64,000 nucleotides of DNA from Gnetum montanum (lineage: Eukaryota > Streptophyta > Gnetopsida > Gnetales > Gnetaceae). The stretch is taken from positions 1,896,235 through 1,960,234 of the forward strand of contig MNCI01010443.1 in the NCBI GenBank assembly GCA_015680685.1, read 5' to 3'. Shown here one piece after another: positions 33,215 to 45,212 of the stretch. The notes under the pieces are model-generated. The model had not been told where the DNA came from and ran no database searches. It saw nothing but the letters and a program-made list of their open reading frames with translations. Position 1 is the stretch's first letter. Every line of letters starts with the position of its first letter. Made by a program: the position numbers and the translations under genes.

Positions 33215-34996
33215 TGTAGTGGGTGAGGAATTGTTATCATTCATGCTTGTTATATATTTTGATTTTTTTTTATCAATTAATTTCATTATTTTGAATAGCA
33301 ACTTCACTTTTTGACATGCCAATTTACAGTGTAGAGCATAGTCACAGGTGCTCGCTTTTTTCATTTGCAATGTTAATGGTGTTGACGATGTCAGTAGTGT
33401 CAACGGTGTTAATGGTGTAGAGCATAGTCATAGGTTCTTGAGGGGGTGAGCATAGTCAAGGCTTTTAATGAAAATGAGGGTGTCGACATGCGGATATAGC
33501 TGCCTAAGTGTAGTTAAAACATGACCATGCATTAAAAATTTCAAAAATGTAAAGAAAGTGTGAAAAATGCAACAAAGAGAAATAGAACACCACCCCAAAT
33601 GGGGTTGAGTGTAGTTAACTCCAAAAGGATTTTATAAGGTATGCAGTGTACAATAGGCATAGTGGAGAGTGTAGTCACAGTCTCAGGAGTGTCTAGCCAT
33701 GAAGTCTGGTGTTTGCCATGGTGTCTATTCCTACCAAGTTTTCTACCATGGTGTACCATGAGCTGTGGTGTCCTGTAGGGCTGCGATGGGGTTGTGGTGT
33801 GCAACTCTACCTCTCTCTAGTTCACTAGTATGCCTTTGGATCTCGTTCGTCCAAAATGCCAAAATGTGCTTCAAACTTATCAATTGAATGCAAAAAATTC
33901 CAACTTCATCTCAAATTTTCCAACTGCTAAAACATAGATGGTGGAGGTATTTAAATGGTTAGGGTTACTAGAAAATGCAGAGAGAATGCCATGTGTCAGT
34001 GGGATGGTTAGAACTACACTGTCACTCAACTATTCTCTCCATTGAGGCAAGTGTTTTTATGCTATGTTATGCTCTGACAGACTTTGCGAGGTTGCAAGAC
34101 TATGACTATGCTACCAACTACATGCACGTGTGCTAATAAGCCCATAATATATCTGAAAAATGAAAAAAATGCAACTTTTGAAGACTATGCTCCAGGACTA
34201 CGCTATCCACTATCTGAAGTGGGGTTGAACATAGTTACAATCTTGGGACAAAGGAGGAGTGCAAAAAAGATGCATGTTGCTACCAAAGGTGTGTTGTAGC
34301 TAAGCTGAGTGGCAATGCTATGTTGTGAAGGCCTTTGGAGGCTATTCGGCATGACTATGCTTGACTATGCTTTGGATTGGGGAAGAGCGTAGTCCTAGAC
34401 TTAGAAAAATGTTTGCAAAATTTAGCTTCTAGTTGACTAAACTTGACTACACTTCTGGGAAATGGAGAGTGTAGTCTCAACAATTAGAAAAAACTGCAAA
34501 AAACTAGGCCTTGATGTTGTCTATGGTTGACTACACTCAAGGGTAGTGGAGAGCGTAGTCTCAATAGTTAGAAAATTTTGCAAAAATTTAGCTTCTATGT
34601 TGATCATGCTTGACTACACTCCAGGGTAATTGAGAGCATAGTCTCAGCACTTGGAAGAATCTGCAACTACTATCTTGACACTTCGAAAAATTTACAAAAC
34701 TAGCCTTTTATGTTAACTATGCTCTTTACTAAGCTGACTACGCTCCAGAGCAGTGAAGAGTGTAGTCCCAACACTTAGAAAAAAATTGCAGCTTCTTGCT
34801 TCGGGATGACACTTAGGCAAAATTGCAAAAAAAATTAATTTTTGGAGCTAACTGCACTCTCCACTAGCTGACTACACTCTGGTGTAGTGGAGAGCATAGT
34901 CCCAACACTTAGAAAAATTTGCAAAAAGTGGCATCATTCTAACACCTAGGAAAATTTGCAATCGAGATGTTATAGCCCAAATTTGGTGGTGCTTCA
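33215..34996 (-). repeat. LTR of element C (approximate left edge)
   Basis: The right edge is set by GTGCTTCA|TTGGCCCCTCTTTG, the same LTR/polypurine junction as element A. The interior has many GACTACGCTC/GAGCGTAGTC-type inverted motifs (33420-34920), parallel to the U3 palindromes of A. On the minus strand TTTAAATACCTCC near 33945 is the likely TATA. The left end (TGTAGTGG at 33215) is a guess from the TG rule and expected length. Confidence 0.55.
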
Positions 34997-35021
34997 TTGG
35001 CCCCTCTTTGGTGGTGTTTCA
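34997..35021. repeat. 25-bp duplication at the LTR/polypurine junction of element C
   Basis: TTGGCCCCTCTTTG plus GTGGTG-TTCA is present twice in a row, so the LTR end and polypurine tract of C appear twice. The second copy (polypurine from 35022) leads into the interior. Confidence 0.75.
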
Positions 35022-36914
35022 TTGGCCCCTCTTTGTTGATGTTTGGAGGAGGAGTGGTCCAAGAGATGTCGACAAAGAATGACAAAACACCATAGTAGGC
35101 TTGGCACCAATATCACTCTTCCATGCATTGTCAAATTTCATTGTGCCATGCTTAAGAGTGCTATGGATGGCGATATGCTAGGAGTATAAGGTGTAAGTAA
35201 CTTGCTAGGATAAAATGGAAGATGAGATGCAAACATGGGATCATGATGCAGGATGTAGAGTTAGCATGGCTAATGGTGGACCATGGCACCAAGGTGGCTT
35301 ACCATTGAAAAGATTGACCTCTCATCAGAGAGTGCTCATAAGAGATTTAGTGTGGATTCAAGGCTTGACTGATTGAAAAATTGCAGCACTGCTAATTTTT
35401 TTGGGGACATTCTTTTTCCCCTTTGCTCTTTTTTTGCCTTTTTTTCTTCTTTCTTTATTTTGCTTCTTTATTGCAAGGCAAACCTATGTTTGGTTCTACA
35501 CATTACCAAATGCTAGCTATGAGATGCTTTCCATCAAGTGGACTGCATGCCACCTAATGGGCTTTGCTTTGATGCAATTGTGTCGCATTTGTAGGACAAG
35601 CATTTCCTCCTTGGGATGATTTATGTTAAATCCACCTTAGGTTCTACAGTTTGACTTTAAAAGGATGCCATGCATTCATAGCATGTGAGTGTCAAGGTGG
35701 TTTGCAAGCTTTGCTATGCAAGGAGTGAGAGGGTATTGAGATATGGGAGTGGATGTGCATAGGCTATAATGGGATGACGGGGATGTGCACTCTTGAGATG
35801 CTTAGCTAGTCTAATCATGCACATTAGAGTGATTTGATGACTTGCTACTGCAATGAGATGCACCTTTGCATGACCACCCAGGGGCTTCATCTTGCAAACA
35901 CAACTTTAAGAAGGAAAGAAAACCACAAAACACATAATGCAAATAAAATGTCAAGGGAAATTATGCTGTAAATGCTCCAAAGGATACATTGGTGGAAAGA
36001 TCTCAAAAAGCCAAAAAAAAATACTAGTTTAAGGTCCTAGTAGACTGTGAACCCAGTTTAAGGTCTTGGTAGGTAGTGGTGTGCTAGTTTATAGTCCTAG
36101 CAGACTGATAGGTGCTAGTTTAACATCATAGAGGACAAGCTACTATGCCAGTTTAACATCATGACCTAAGGATGAGCTATGCTAGTTTATAGTTGTAGAG
36201 AATTTTTGTGTCAGTTCTAGCATCGTGGCAGATGGCTATGCTAGTCTATAGTCATAGTGGACTACAATGCCAGTTTTAACATCTTGGCGAATGAGCATTA
36301 TGCCAATTTATTATCATAGCGAATGTGTGCTTACCATGCTTTGGTGAGGTATGGTGCTACATGCTAGATATGCTCTTGCAAAATCTTACAAAATCAACTA
36401 GAGAAACAACATCAAGTGGCACCCGTTTTAATAAAAATAATGCACAAATGAAGGAAAAGTAGTGTGATGAAATTTTAAAAGGAATAGTTTTGGGCCATTT
36501 TAGGTTGCATTGGTAGTTTAAGTCCATTTTGGGCCCCTTGTTGCTAGTTTAAGGCGATGGTAGGCCATGACGTTTCTAGTTTAAGGCCATGGTAGGCCAT
36601 GGGGTATGTTGCCAATTTAAGGCCATGGTGGGCTATGGGTTGCTAACTCTTTTTTTGTAATTTTGGCTTTTATGATTTTTATGGGTTTTGATGTTCTTTA
36701 TGAGTAGGCTAAGTGGATGAATGCATAAACAAAGTGAATAAAGTGAAACAATAAGTAATCTAAGCAAGCAGGTTAAATGTAAATATGTAAAAAAATGCAA
36801 TGCAAGTGAAAATCAAAAATGCATGGCACATAATAGTAAAGGGTAGGTAGGTGCCTAACACATTTCGGGCTAAGGAAGTCCCTTGGTCATGGAGTTGCTT
36901 CCTAATTTGATGTT
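35022..36914 (-). mobile_element. 3' interior of element C, cut by insertion of B1
   Basis: Starts with the same polypurine tract and GTCGACAAAGA-like text as A (7091 onwards). It contains no readable protein. Arrays at 36020-36350 and 36480-36640 match the A minisatellites. At 36915 the plus-strand LTR of B1 begins, so the rest of C lies beyond B1 and outside the window. Confidence 0.65.
36020..36640. repeat. Two minisatellite arrays in element C
   Basis: 36020-36350 has about ten units with 'CTAGTTTAAGGTCCTAGTAGACTG' or 'CCAGTTTAACATCATAG' cores. 36480-36640 has units with 'CTAGTTTAAGGCCATGGTAGGCCATG'. The first resembles the array next to A integrase; the second resembles the GGCCAT array beside the antisense gene. 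Confidence 0.75.
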
Positions 36915-37202
36915 TGAAACACCCTAAAAAATGTGGGGTCATCCTTGCTTCACCAGGCTCTTGCAGTCCGTGTAGCACTACGGCAGTTCATCAGGAGGAG
37001 AACGTTCTGAGTTCAGGCTAGCCAGTTCGGAAAATTTTCTACTTTGAGCATGGACAGGTTCTATGGCATCTTGCCTGTCCACCAAAGTAGCCTAACTAGC
37101 AAACAGCCTGCTTAGAAACAGTGTGTAGAATTGGTAGTAGCACTTTGGATGCACAAAAAATAGTTCGGTAAGTTTTCTAAGTCACGAAGCCTACTACACT
37201 AC
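36915..37202 (+). repeat. B1 5' LTR, first part
   Basis: TGAAACACCC, then CCTTGCTTCACCAGGCTCTT and GTTCATCAGGAGGAGAACG. This parallels the element A LTR start, read from 20821 on the minus strand. It ends at ACTAC, the left target copy of element D. Confidence 0.8.
37198..37202. repeat. Target site duplication of element D, left (ACTAC)
   Basis: ACTAC precedes the LTR terminus TAATGAG. TCTAC follows the other end at 46189-46193, a 4 of 5 match. Confidence 0.6.
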
Positions 37203-38070
37203 TAATGAGTGGCGAGGCACCCCTACACTCAACCATACGAAACAAGCATCGCACGCACAATCCGGTCAAACTCCATAGATGGACTAGTTGTGGCACCTAG
37301 ATAGTTAGCCTTAGGTCGCAGTTCATTGTCTTCCCACCTAGACTAGTATTGCATATGTCACGTATGGTTTAGTCTAGATGAGGTGTACGATGTGTTCCTA
37401 ATCTATGCTACTCCTAAAAGCAGTGGAAAAGAATATTAACTAATCTAAGCTAGGAGGAAAAGGGTAAGAAAATCTAATCTAGCCTAAGTACGACAAGCAA
37501 CCGATTCCTTGATCAACCGTACACATCTTGGACTTCATGCATGACTGCCACTGGGACTACCAAGCATAGATCCTAGGTACACCATTGGGATTACCAAGCG
37601 CAGATCCCAAATATGCCACTGGGTTACCAAGCGTAGATCTTGGCTACGCCACTGGGCTACCAAGTAGTCACACTTAAATGCTCATAACCAAGTCGTACTC
37701 ATTCCACTTCTAGGAGTTTAAGGGTAAGAGACTAATCGCGATGAGTAATCGATTCCTTGACTAGCCGTACACAGCCGTAGATGCTCGTAATCAAGTCGTA
37801 CTCACACCGCGCTATGAAAGCAATAAATAACATTAAATAAACAAAAAAACAAATAAATAACAAAGTGAATGCTACAATGATGAAGTAATCTTGATCTTTA
37901 TTACTGGTCATGTGCATGTCCAAGTACGACACACTCGAATAAAGACACCGTCCAATTACATTCACCACACTGTGGGCAGACATGGGAAAAAATCTAACTC
38001 TGGAGGGATCAAACTTCCAGAGCTTTGCTACTCTAAAACTGGGATCTTGAACAAGGGAGAGCCGCATCTT

Positions 38071-38077
38071 ATTTATA
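38071..38077 (-). promoter_or_regulatory. TATA box in 3' LTR of D
   Basis: The minus strand reads ATCTATAAATAAG directly downstream of the GATATC array. The same layout occurs in the 5' LTR (46081-46087). Confidence 0.7.
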
Positions 38078-38089
38078 GATATGGTGGCG

Positions 38090-38165
38090 GACTGTGATAT
38101 CGCGTATGTGATATCACGGGGGATGCGATATCGCGGCAGACGCAATATCACGTACGTGATATCGC
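38090..38165. repeat. GATATC palindrome array in U3 of D
   Basis: Several copies of GTGATATCGCG / CGCGATATCAC-type palindromes are spaced about 20 bp apart, ending 13 bp upstream of the TATA box. They are conserved in the 5' LTR (46105-46165) and in an internal copy (41641-41712). Confidence 0.85.
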
Positions 38166-38190
38166 GGCCTATGCGAATCACGTCTCATCA

Positions 38191-38200
38191 TACCCCCACG
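38191..38200 (-). promoter_or_regulatory. Polypurine tract of element D
   Basis: The minus strand reads CGTGGGGGTA just before the 3' LTR. Element E has the equivalent CATGGAGGTA at the same place. Confidence 0.75.
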
Positions 38201-38361
38201 ATTGAATAAAAACTTGTCCTTGAGTTACAAGGAGAACAAGCTTCAGTGATTACACAGTGGATGGGCATGGGATTATTAACTGAAAAAAGAAATGGACTAA
38301 TGTCGCAGTGTGGGAAGACACAACACAGAGAAAAAATACTATAACTACAAAAATGTGGAAC

Positions 38362-41199
38362 TCATGTAGTTCTTGGTGGCGGTGGCTCCTCCATGGGTGC
38401 TTTCCCTTTGTCACGTGCTCCAAGCTTTGAAGGTTGATGACACTGAAGAATAGCTTGGAGCTTCTCCTCTTTGGTCTAGGGGTCTTGTGCCGTCCATGCT
38501 GATGCTCCAATGTTTGATGGAGTCGACACTTTCCACAGACAGGGTAGTTGCGTAAACATTTGATTAGCCTTGACATACCATGCCGCGAACAACCGTCATT
38601 CCTCTTCATAGGCTCTAACTTTGTCTTTGTATTCATGAAGTTCTGTTAGCCATCGAGCCAAGTTGGTTGCAACGTCTTTTTTTCCTTGGTAGCTTGCTTT
38701 TACCACCGCAAGTTCAGAATTTGCAACATCCTATTTTTCAGCCAGTTTCCTTCGCTCTACAAATTCTGCTTCATATTTGATGTGGGTGGAAGCTACCTGT
38801 TGCTTGAGCTTTGACCTTGGGCATCCTACTGTTAACATGGCCAGGTTGGCATATCGAAGGTTTGTCAACTCCATGTATTTAGTCAAGTCCTAGATCTGCA
38901 GGTCCTGGTTCTTAATTTCCACTTAGTGGGTGAAAGCATAAGTGTCCAATATGGCCCCCCAATCAGTGTGCTGAGTATTAATGTTATTGATTTGAGCTTT
39001 GGCCATATGGATCTCCTTCTCCAGGATTTTTTTGTACATCCCCACCTGATCACGGAAATGCTCCTTTAGCTTCTCATGTCGTTTAGCCTCATTCTGCCAT
39101 GCGCTAATCTCGATGGATGATTTTTGTCGAATAGCACGTACCTCCTCCATTGAGAGGGTTCAATTTTCTCTGGCTAAACAACTTACATCTCGGTTGACCT
39201 GAATGAACTGTTCTCACAATTGATGAAAGTGTTCATCGAGAACATTCTTTTGTTTCTCCACAGAAGTCAACTAAAGATTATCTGCAACCAACTGCTTATT
39301 CTCTTCTTGTAAGGCCCTGAGTGCCTTAAGATGTGCATGAGTTTGCGCTTGAGCTGCGGAGGCATCCCAAGTAGCTGTCTCCTTTTCTTCTGCCACCTTC
39401 TTATTTTCTACAATTAGTTTTGTTAGTTTCTCGATTCTGAAACTTTCTAGTTGGTCTACGGGAACAAATTGCAAAGGATCCCGTTGTGCTGCTTGTAAGG
39501 CTACGAGCTACTCTTGTAATTTCTACACTTTAGCTTCATCATGCTCTACCATTACTTCGGATAGGACCAGCTTCCCCTTTGTGGAAATGAGGCCTGATTG
39601 AATTACTGTTACATCCTGGGGGATGTCAAATAGAGACATCAAAAATTGTCCTGTTTGAAGCAATCTGTCCAATGCATCCTCATGTTCTGCAGGAGTCATT
39701 GAGGTTCTGGCAATGGTTTAAGCATCCCGTGCTCCTGAAAAATCTGCCGGTGGTACAATAGGCACGTTAAAGGACTCTTTGATGTGATCAGGGACCACTT
39801 CAATAGCTCTTGCGGCATCTTGGTGTTGCATGACCACCACCGTGGACCCTTCACTAGTTTTTAACTACACTTGAAACGATGCCACGTGTACAGAGATCTG
39901 TTGTGACCATCTACTTTCCCCTCCTCCTGTTTGCATGGATAACTCACCCTGTGTGTGATCTACTGAAATAGTAGGTTGGTCGGCATCATCGATGATGTGG
40001 AAGAGGTTTGCATTATCATGACTTCCCCAACTAACTGTCTCGGTGATGGCCCTAAGATGGCTCATCGACGGTTTGTAGTCTTACAGCGGTGGCTCATCCT
40101 GGCCTGTGCTGGGTCCTGCTTCTTGTTGTTGGCTGGGACCTATGGTTGGAGGTTGACTGGGTCCTTTCAAGTTGAGTTGTAGGTGATCCAGTCATCTATT
40201 ATTCTTCTTCTTCATATGATCCCAGCTCTTTGCCAGTGCTCTTTCTTGGAGCTGGCACTTTAATAATTTAGCATAAGAAGCATTTTGGGCCTTTTAGAGG
40301 ACGTCATTTGTGTATCCCCGAATACCAGCCCGCTGGCACAGTTTTCTGATAAGGCAGGGAAAAGGGAGTGCCATCTTCCCTGACTTCCATTCTTCGAATT
40401 GCCTTAGGATATCCATCAAATATAGGTGGGGAAGGTTAGCATTAACCTTTCCCATCAACACTACACATCCTCATGCCGCATACGTTGATATTCTTTTCAA
40501 ACCTTTAGTAGGGAAGAGGTGATAGGTTCTAATTTTGAAATAAACCCGCTCTTCCCTCGTTAGCTCACCAAAAGCTTTATCTCTGTCATAAGCCTTCTCT
40601 AACCAATCTTTTCGCACATCAGGGTCTAATTGGGTGGATAACCGAGCAACATGGGGGCCTGAATTCAGAAGGTTTAACACTTCTGAGATTACCTGTGCAT
40701 AAAAATCTACTATCACACCACCGATGTTAACCGTGGTGCCTTACTCCTTTTTGTGCCAGAAAAGGTATGTTTGACCTAAGTACCAGGCACTATTTTTAGA
40801 GAGGACAAGCCATAAGGGAGACCCTTTAAGTTGATCCCTAATAGCCTCAGGAGCGAACTCTAGAAAAGATTCGAAGTTAAGTTCCACAATCACTGAAGCA
40901 ATTATGGACTTCGTATGGATAGCCTAAACACATTTTCGAGGGCAACGTGAGTTGTTGTCCCGGTCCAGGTGTAGTAGCAACTCCTCCTTCTGCCTGCCTG
41001 GATCATCTGGTAGGAGGTTTTTCTTGATGGATACTGAATAAGTGCACCTCCTATTCAGTACGTTGTCCGACAAGACCTTGGCTTCTACCTCTCCTAGGTT
41101 GTTTCGCTCCACCTTGGACAAGACCCTCTTGCTGTGAGTGTTTTGGGTCCATCTGCAATCACATGGGCCAAACATTAGTAAGGTTGTTTTCAAATTCAA
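38362..41199 (-). pseudogene. ORF2 of element D (helical, possible plant-transposon domain)
   Basis: Start at 41199 (MNLKTTLLMFGPCDCRW). The N-terminal third has IVDFYAQVISEVLNLLNS, QLDPDVRKDWLEKAYDR, FGELTREERVYFKIRTYHLF and FEEWKSGKMALPFPCLIRKL, reminiscent of the 'putative plant transposon' domains found as extra ORFs in plant LTR elements. A low-complexity linker follows (QPPTIGPSQQQEAGPSTGQ). The C-terminal third is strongly helical: RIEKLTKLIVENKKVAEEKE, MEEVRAIRQKSSIEISAWQN and KMAL-rich heptads, likely a coiled coil. It ends GKAPMEEPPPPRTT before TGA. About ten stops break it. Function unknown. E carries the same ORF. Confidence 0.65.
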
Positions 41200-41619
41200 G
41201 TTATACCTTACTACATGCCTTTAATTAAAGATCTTATGTTATCGTGTGATCGTGCCTGAAAATTATAATGATGGGTCTTATAACTTAGGTGGGTTTCATT
41301 GTTAATCTCCCTGTGTACTTAAGGGTTATATGATTTGTGGCACAATTTTTCTAAGTGTTAGTATGAATTACCCTAATTGATGTCCTTTGGGCGATGAAAA
41401 ATTTCAAAAAAGTTAGGCACTTTTCGGCAAGTGTCTCTCCCCCACGACTAAACTGAACACTCCGGGTTCAAGCATGTGCAAACGGAATTAAAATCAGAGT
41501 ACCAGTGCATGAGATATAAGTGTAAAAGCAAGGGTCACGCAATCGCAAGTCACAAAGAAAAATTTCAAAAATTCCCCCCGCGTAAATGGCCAAATGATGC
41601 TAAGTGTTGTGGCGGGGGT

Positions 41620-41712
41620 ACCTATTTATAGATAAATAGGATGTGATATCGTGTACAGTACATCGTGTACGCGATATCACATGGGATGCAATATCACATA
41701 CGTGATATCTCA
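41620..41712 (-). promoter_or_regulatory. Internal promoter-like block of D, copy of the LTR U3
   Basis: The minus strand reads GAGATATCACGTATGTGATA, TTGCATCCCATGTGATATC, a further CGATATCAC, then ATCTATAAATAGG. This is collinear with the LTR GATATC array and TATA box, but the flanking R/U5 sequence is not shared. It lies about 420 bp upstream of the ORF2 ATG in the same orientation. Confidence 0.65.
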
Positions 41713-43084
41713 TCCGAACTAAGGTGAGACACATGAAAAAGACCAAATTTTTAAATGATTTTCTTGAAATTAATGATGTAAAACGAGGACATGGACAAGT
41801 ATTAATATATTCAAGGGTAATTACATAAATTCGAGAGGCACTTTGAATGATAATGAAGTGAATTTAGCAATTAAAAATTTGGCAGTTATGAAGAAAAGGG
41901 AATGTAATGGTACATTGGAACGTTAAAATTTCGAGGGTTAATAAATGGGAAATAAATTTATGAAAATTAAGATAAGGGTAAGAAATTGTGTGTTCTAGCT
42001 AGAGAATTAATGAATATTACAACAAAATTACACAAGTGGGTCCTCCCCAAAGTAGGTTTCAACCTATTATGCCCTTGTGTAATAACACTTAAAGTGTCCG
42101 TGGGCACTAGAAGGGTTAAATGTAATCCGCACTAACTCCACAAAATACACACATGTAAATATCACCAAAATGAGATGAAAATTCTATGCTACACGGGACA
42201 TGAGCTACAATTACATGAACAGTGAGATGAGACGGAGTAGAGAAGGGATCGTAGAGATTGGGACATGAGGTAACTGACCCAGGGTACAATGAATCCTACA
42301 TGTAAAGCATGATTAGTGTGTCATTAACCCATCGTTCCAAGATTAGGACCAAGTCCATTCCTCTAATTAGTGACATCGCATTTTTTCATCTCATTATGAA
42401 CAACTATGAGAGTACCATAACAACAAGGTGTACGATCACTTGGCGTTTAGTGCAAGGGAGGAGTGATTTTTGTTTTATGGCACTTCCTTTTTCTTTTTTT
42501 CTTTTTTTTCTTTTTTTTCACTTTACTGAATCTAGAGAAGCCGCCAACCATCAGGAATGGATGCATGTCTTTCCAGTGGGGCCCCCTAGAATAGTGTTTG
42601 ATTTTCAAGTGCCCTTTGGATTACTCTTACTCCCATTTTTCATTAGATCTACAAGGATCTTAGTACAACCGCATTGCATGATAACTCCCACAGAGGTCAC
42701 CAAAGAGAATCCACAAGTCCCCTTGACATCACACCCTATTCATCCCTCTTGGCCCATCCTTCTTCATTCTGGGTACAATGAACACAAAATTGATTTTAAG
42801 TTTAGAAATTTCAAGAATATCACTGTATCCTCAAACAGAACCTCTTTATTTATAGAGTGGATGAGTGGGTTTAATGGCCTCACTATTTCAAATAATTGAC
42901 CACTCATGACTTAATAACATAAAACACACCTCAACCAATGATCCACATGAGTGTTTTATTCGTAGATGAGATTACTTACAAAAACATGAAAATACAAACA
43001 CACAAAAAGATAAAACAAAAAGTTGAAAAATGAAAAATTGGAAAACAAAAAAGTTGAAAAATCAAAGAAAATAAAAAATATTTA
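41713..43084. other. Spacer of element D between gag and the internal promoter
   Basis: Very AT-rich, with a T-rich run at 42480-42520 and A-rich DNA at 42990-43080. One plus-strand frame of 196 codons (42309-42899) is open but has no domain. No protease, reverse transcriptase or integrase motif is found on either strand. Confidence 0.55.
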
Positions 43085-45077
43085 TTAATCCTGCTTGTTA
43101 TTGAAATGGGGGGTATCCCCCATAACTAAACGGTTGAGTATGGCAAGGATTAATAAATGAAAAATGAGGATCCTTGTATATTGGAAATATTGAAGCTGGT
43201 CCATACTTATCACCTTGGATTTCACACACTTTATAATAAACATAGTGGAGCACTTCATACGATGTAGTTCCTGGATAACGTGTTGACCCACTATGATGTT
43301 TAGGATTGTTAGATGGTATGCAAGGATTGGGCTGATGCCTCCCATGGTTGTGTTCATTGGGCCGTATGGTTGTTGGAGTGTTAATTGGTGGCCCTGATGA
43401 AGTTACATGAGGCACTGGGTTCGAAGGTAAGGATGCACCACATTGTAAGACTTGTGCTGGGTTGGAAGATGCAGTGGCCTCAGAGTTATGTTGTCCCTTC
43501 CTACGGCCGTGTTTAAAGAAAGGACACCTTTGATGTTGAGGAGGCTCTTCACTACTGTTAGTAGCAGCAGCACAAGTATGGTTCGTGGGTTGCGGTGGTA
43601 CAAACACCTTAGGAATAGTTCGTGACATTGTGGAAGGAGAGAAAGGATGAGAATGTTGAAAGTTAGGAGGAATGAAAGGTGCGTAAGGTGGTGATTGTGT
43701 TGGAGGTATGGGTTGATAATATTGTGGAGAATGGTGTTGTGGTGAGATAAAGTGTGTTGGCCCAGTTGAAGAAACAAGGTGTTGAATGTGATAAGCGTTT
43801 GGATTTAGAAAATATGAAGGGTGCCTCCAGGCTAAGGGTGGATTCCCCCACGACTGGGATTGTTACCACTGTGATCTAACACAGTATCTCTGTACGAACT
43901 CTAGATGTAACGTATTTCCCCAATGCTCATGTAGATGTAACAGTATGGGGAATTGACCTTTGGGGTGATCGAACATGCATATGTTGCATTCATACATATG
44001 ATTAGCAGTTGAGCACTTAGTCCCTTCATTTCTTCTTTCTAAATGTCTATTGGTTTGTCCTGCTTCTTGGGTTGTCAAAACTCTATCTCCAATGATGTTG
44101 ATATATTCTCCATACTTTTGATTCATCCATTCCAACATCTTATTGATCTTTGCCTCAGCTTCTTCTAATGATTGTTGTATTGGCAAAGATGATGTTTCCA
44201 CCTTGAGATTGGTTGATTTCTCCCTTGTATGATTAGGGACCTTTGTTAAGTTGTGATTTTGGTCCCGTTGATTTTTTTCAACACTCTCCCATGTAGCTAA
44301 TTCTCCTTCTTCTTTTGCTACTTGCTTAATAAGCTCTTGGATTTGATGGGTTCATAGGTTGTATAATTGACCTCGGGCATACGTTCCTAAGGTCTCTCTT
44401 ATTTCATTACATAGCCCATCAATAATATGGTACATTAGCCTTTCCTCAAAAAACCCATGGCCTGGACAATTGTTTAACAATGCATAATATCTTTCTAAGG
44501 CCATGTCCAAGGGTTCATGTTTTGCTTGTTTGCACTCTTGGATTTGTTTCCTCAAGGCTGACACTCTTGCGTAGGTTTGATATTTTTCGTTAAAGACCTC
44601 TACCATTGTTGACCAACGTCGTATTGAATTTGGTTTTAACGATCTATACCATACTTTAGCTTGATCAACAAGTGTGATAGTAAAGAGCTTAAGTTTTTGC
44701 CATCCATTATCAATGTTATTCCATGTGTAGGCATCGTAGAAGGCTTGTAAATGTTGATGTGGATCTAAGTCATAGCCTCCTGAAAATGTAGGAAAGTTGT
44801 TTAAATCGAGCCTGGGTAGTCGGCTCTCTTTACGATGCCTACATGAGATTCGAATAGCCTCTTGTATTTTCGTTAAGCTTGTAGTGGCCAGTGGGGGTTC
44901 ATCGTCATTAGGTAAGTTATGTCTCATTGTGTTGGGATGACGTTGTTTTTGTTCATGCTTATAGGAAACTCCCACTTCAGGTTGTATACTCCAATCTTCA
45001 TCACTATATAGTTCGTTGGTTCTCCAGTGAACTTCCTCACTAAATGTGGCATGATTATCATCTTGTAGGAGAGGCAT
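43085..45077 (-). pseudogene. gag of element D
   Basis: Start at 45077 (MPLLQDDNHATF). The Gag core reads RLPRLDLNNFPTFSGGYDLD, HLQAFYDAYTW, QAKVWYRSLKPNSIRRWSTM and RALERYYALLNN-like text, the Retrotrans_gag pattern. A stop at 44352 interrupts, but the frame continues: LEEAEAKINKMLEWMNQKYG, then a knuckle start CNICMFDHPKGQ (CxxCxxxxH). The C-terminal 700 bp is Pro/His/Gln-rich in shifted frames. Gag would allow particle formation and trans-mobilisation by a pol-bearing relative. Confidence 0.8.
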
Positions 45078-45191
45078 TATTGTGTGTGAATTTAGATGTG
45101 ACTTTTTTAATTACTTCTTCTTCCTAAGAGATATATCTTTAAGTTCTTTACAGCGACCTTGTATGATATAACTAATCTAGATAACTAGCAC

Positions 45192-45212
45192 CATCCTCGG
45201 CAACGACGCCTA
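45192..45212 (-). promoter_or_regulatory. tRNA-Asp-like primer binding site of D
   Basis: The minus strand, just inside the 5' LTR, reads GGCGTCGTTGCCGAGGATGG. It differs at a few bases from TGGCGCCGTTGCCGGGGAT, the tRNA-Asp site used by Athila-type elements. Confidence 0.65.

Larger units (their letters stand above)
37203..38190 (-). repeat. 3' LTR of element D
   Basis: Runs TAATGAGTGG...CACGTCTCATCA. The first dinucleotide TG has become TA compared with the other copy (TGATGAG). It carries the GATATC array (38090-38165) and TATA box (38071-38077) on the minus strand. An open frame at 37732-38181 is an LTR by-product. Confidence 0.9.

Noticed and set aside
37732-38181. 149-codon frame in the D LTR
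   Set aside because: Lies wholly in the LTR, includes the GATATC palindromes, and has no counterpart function.
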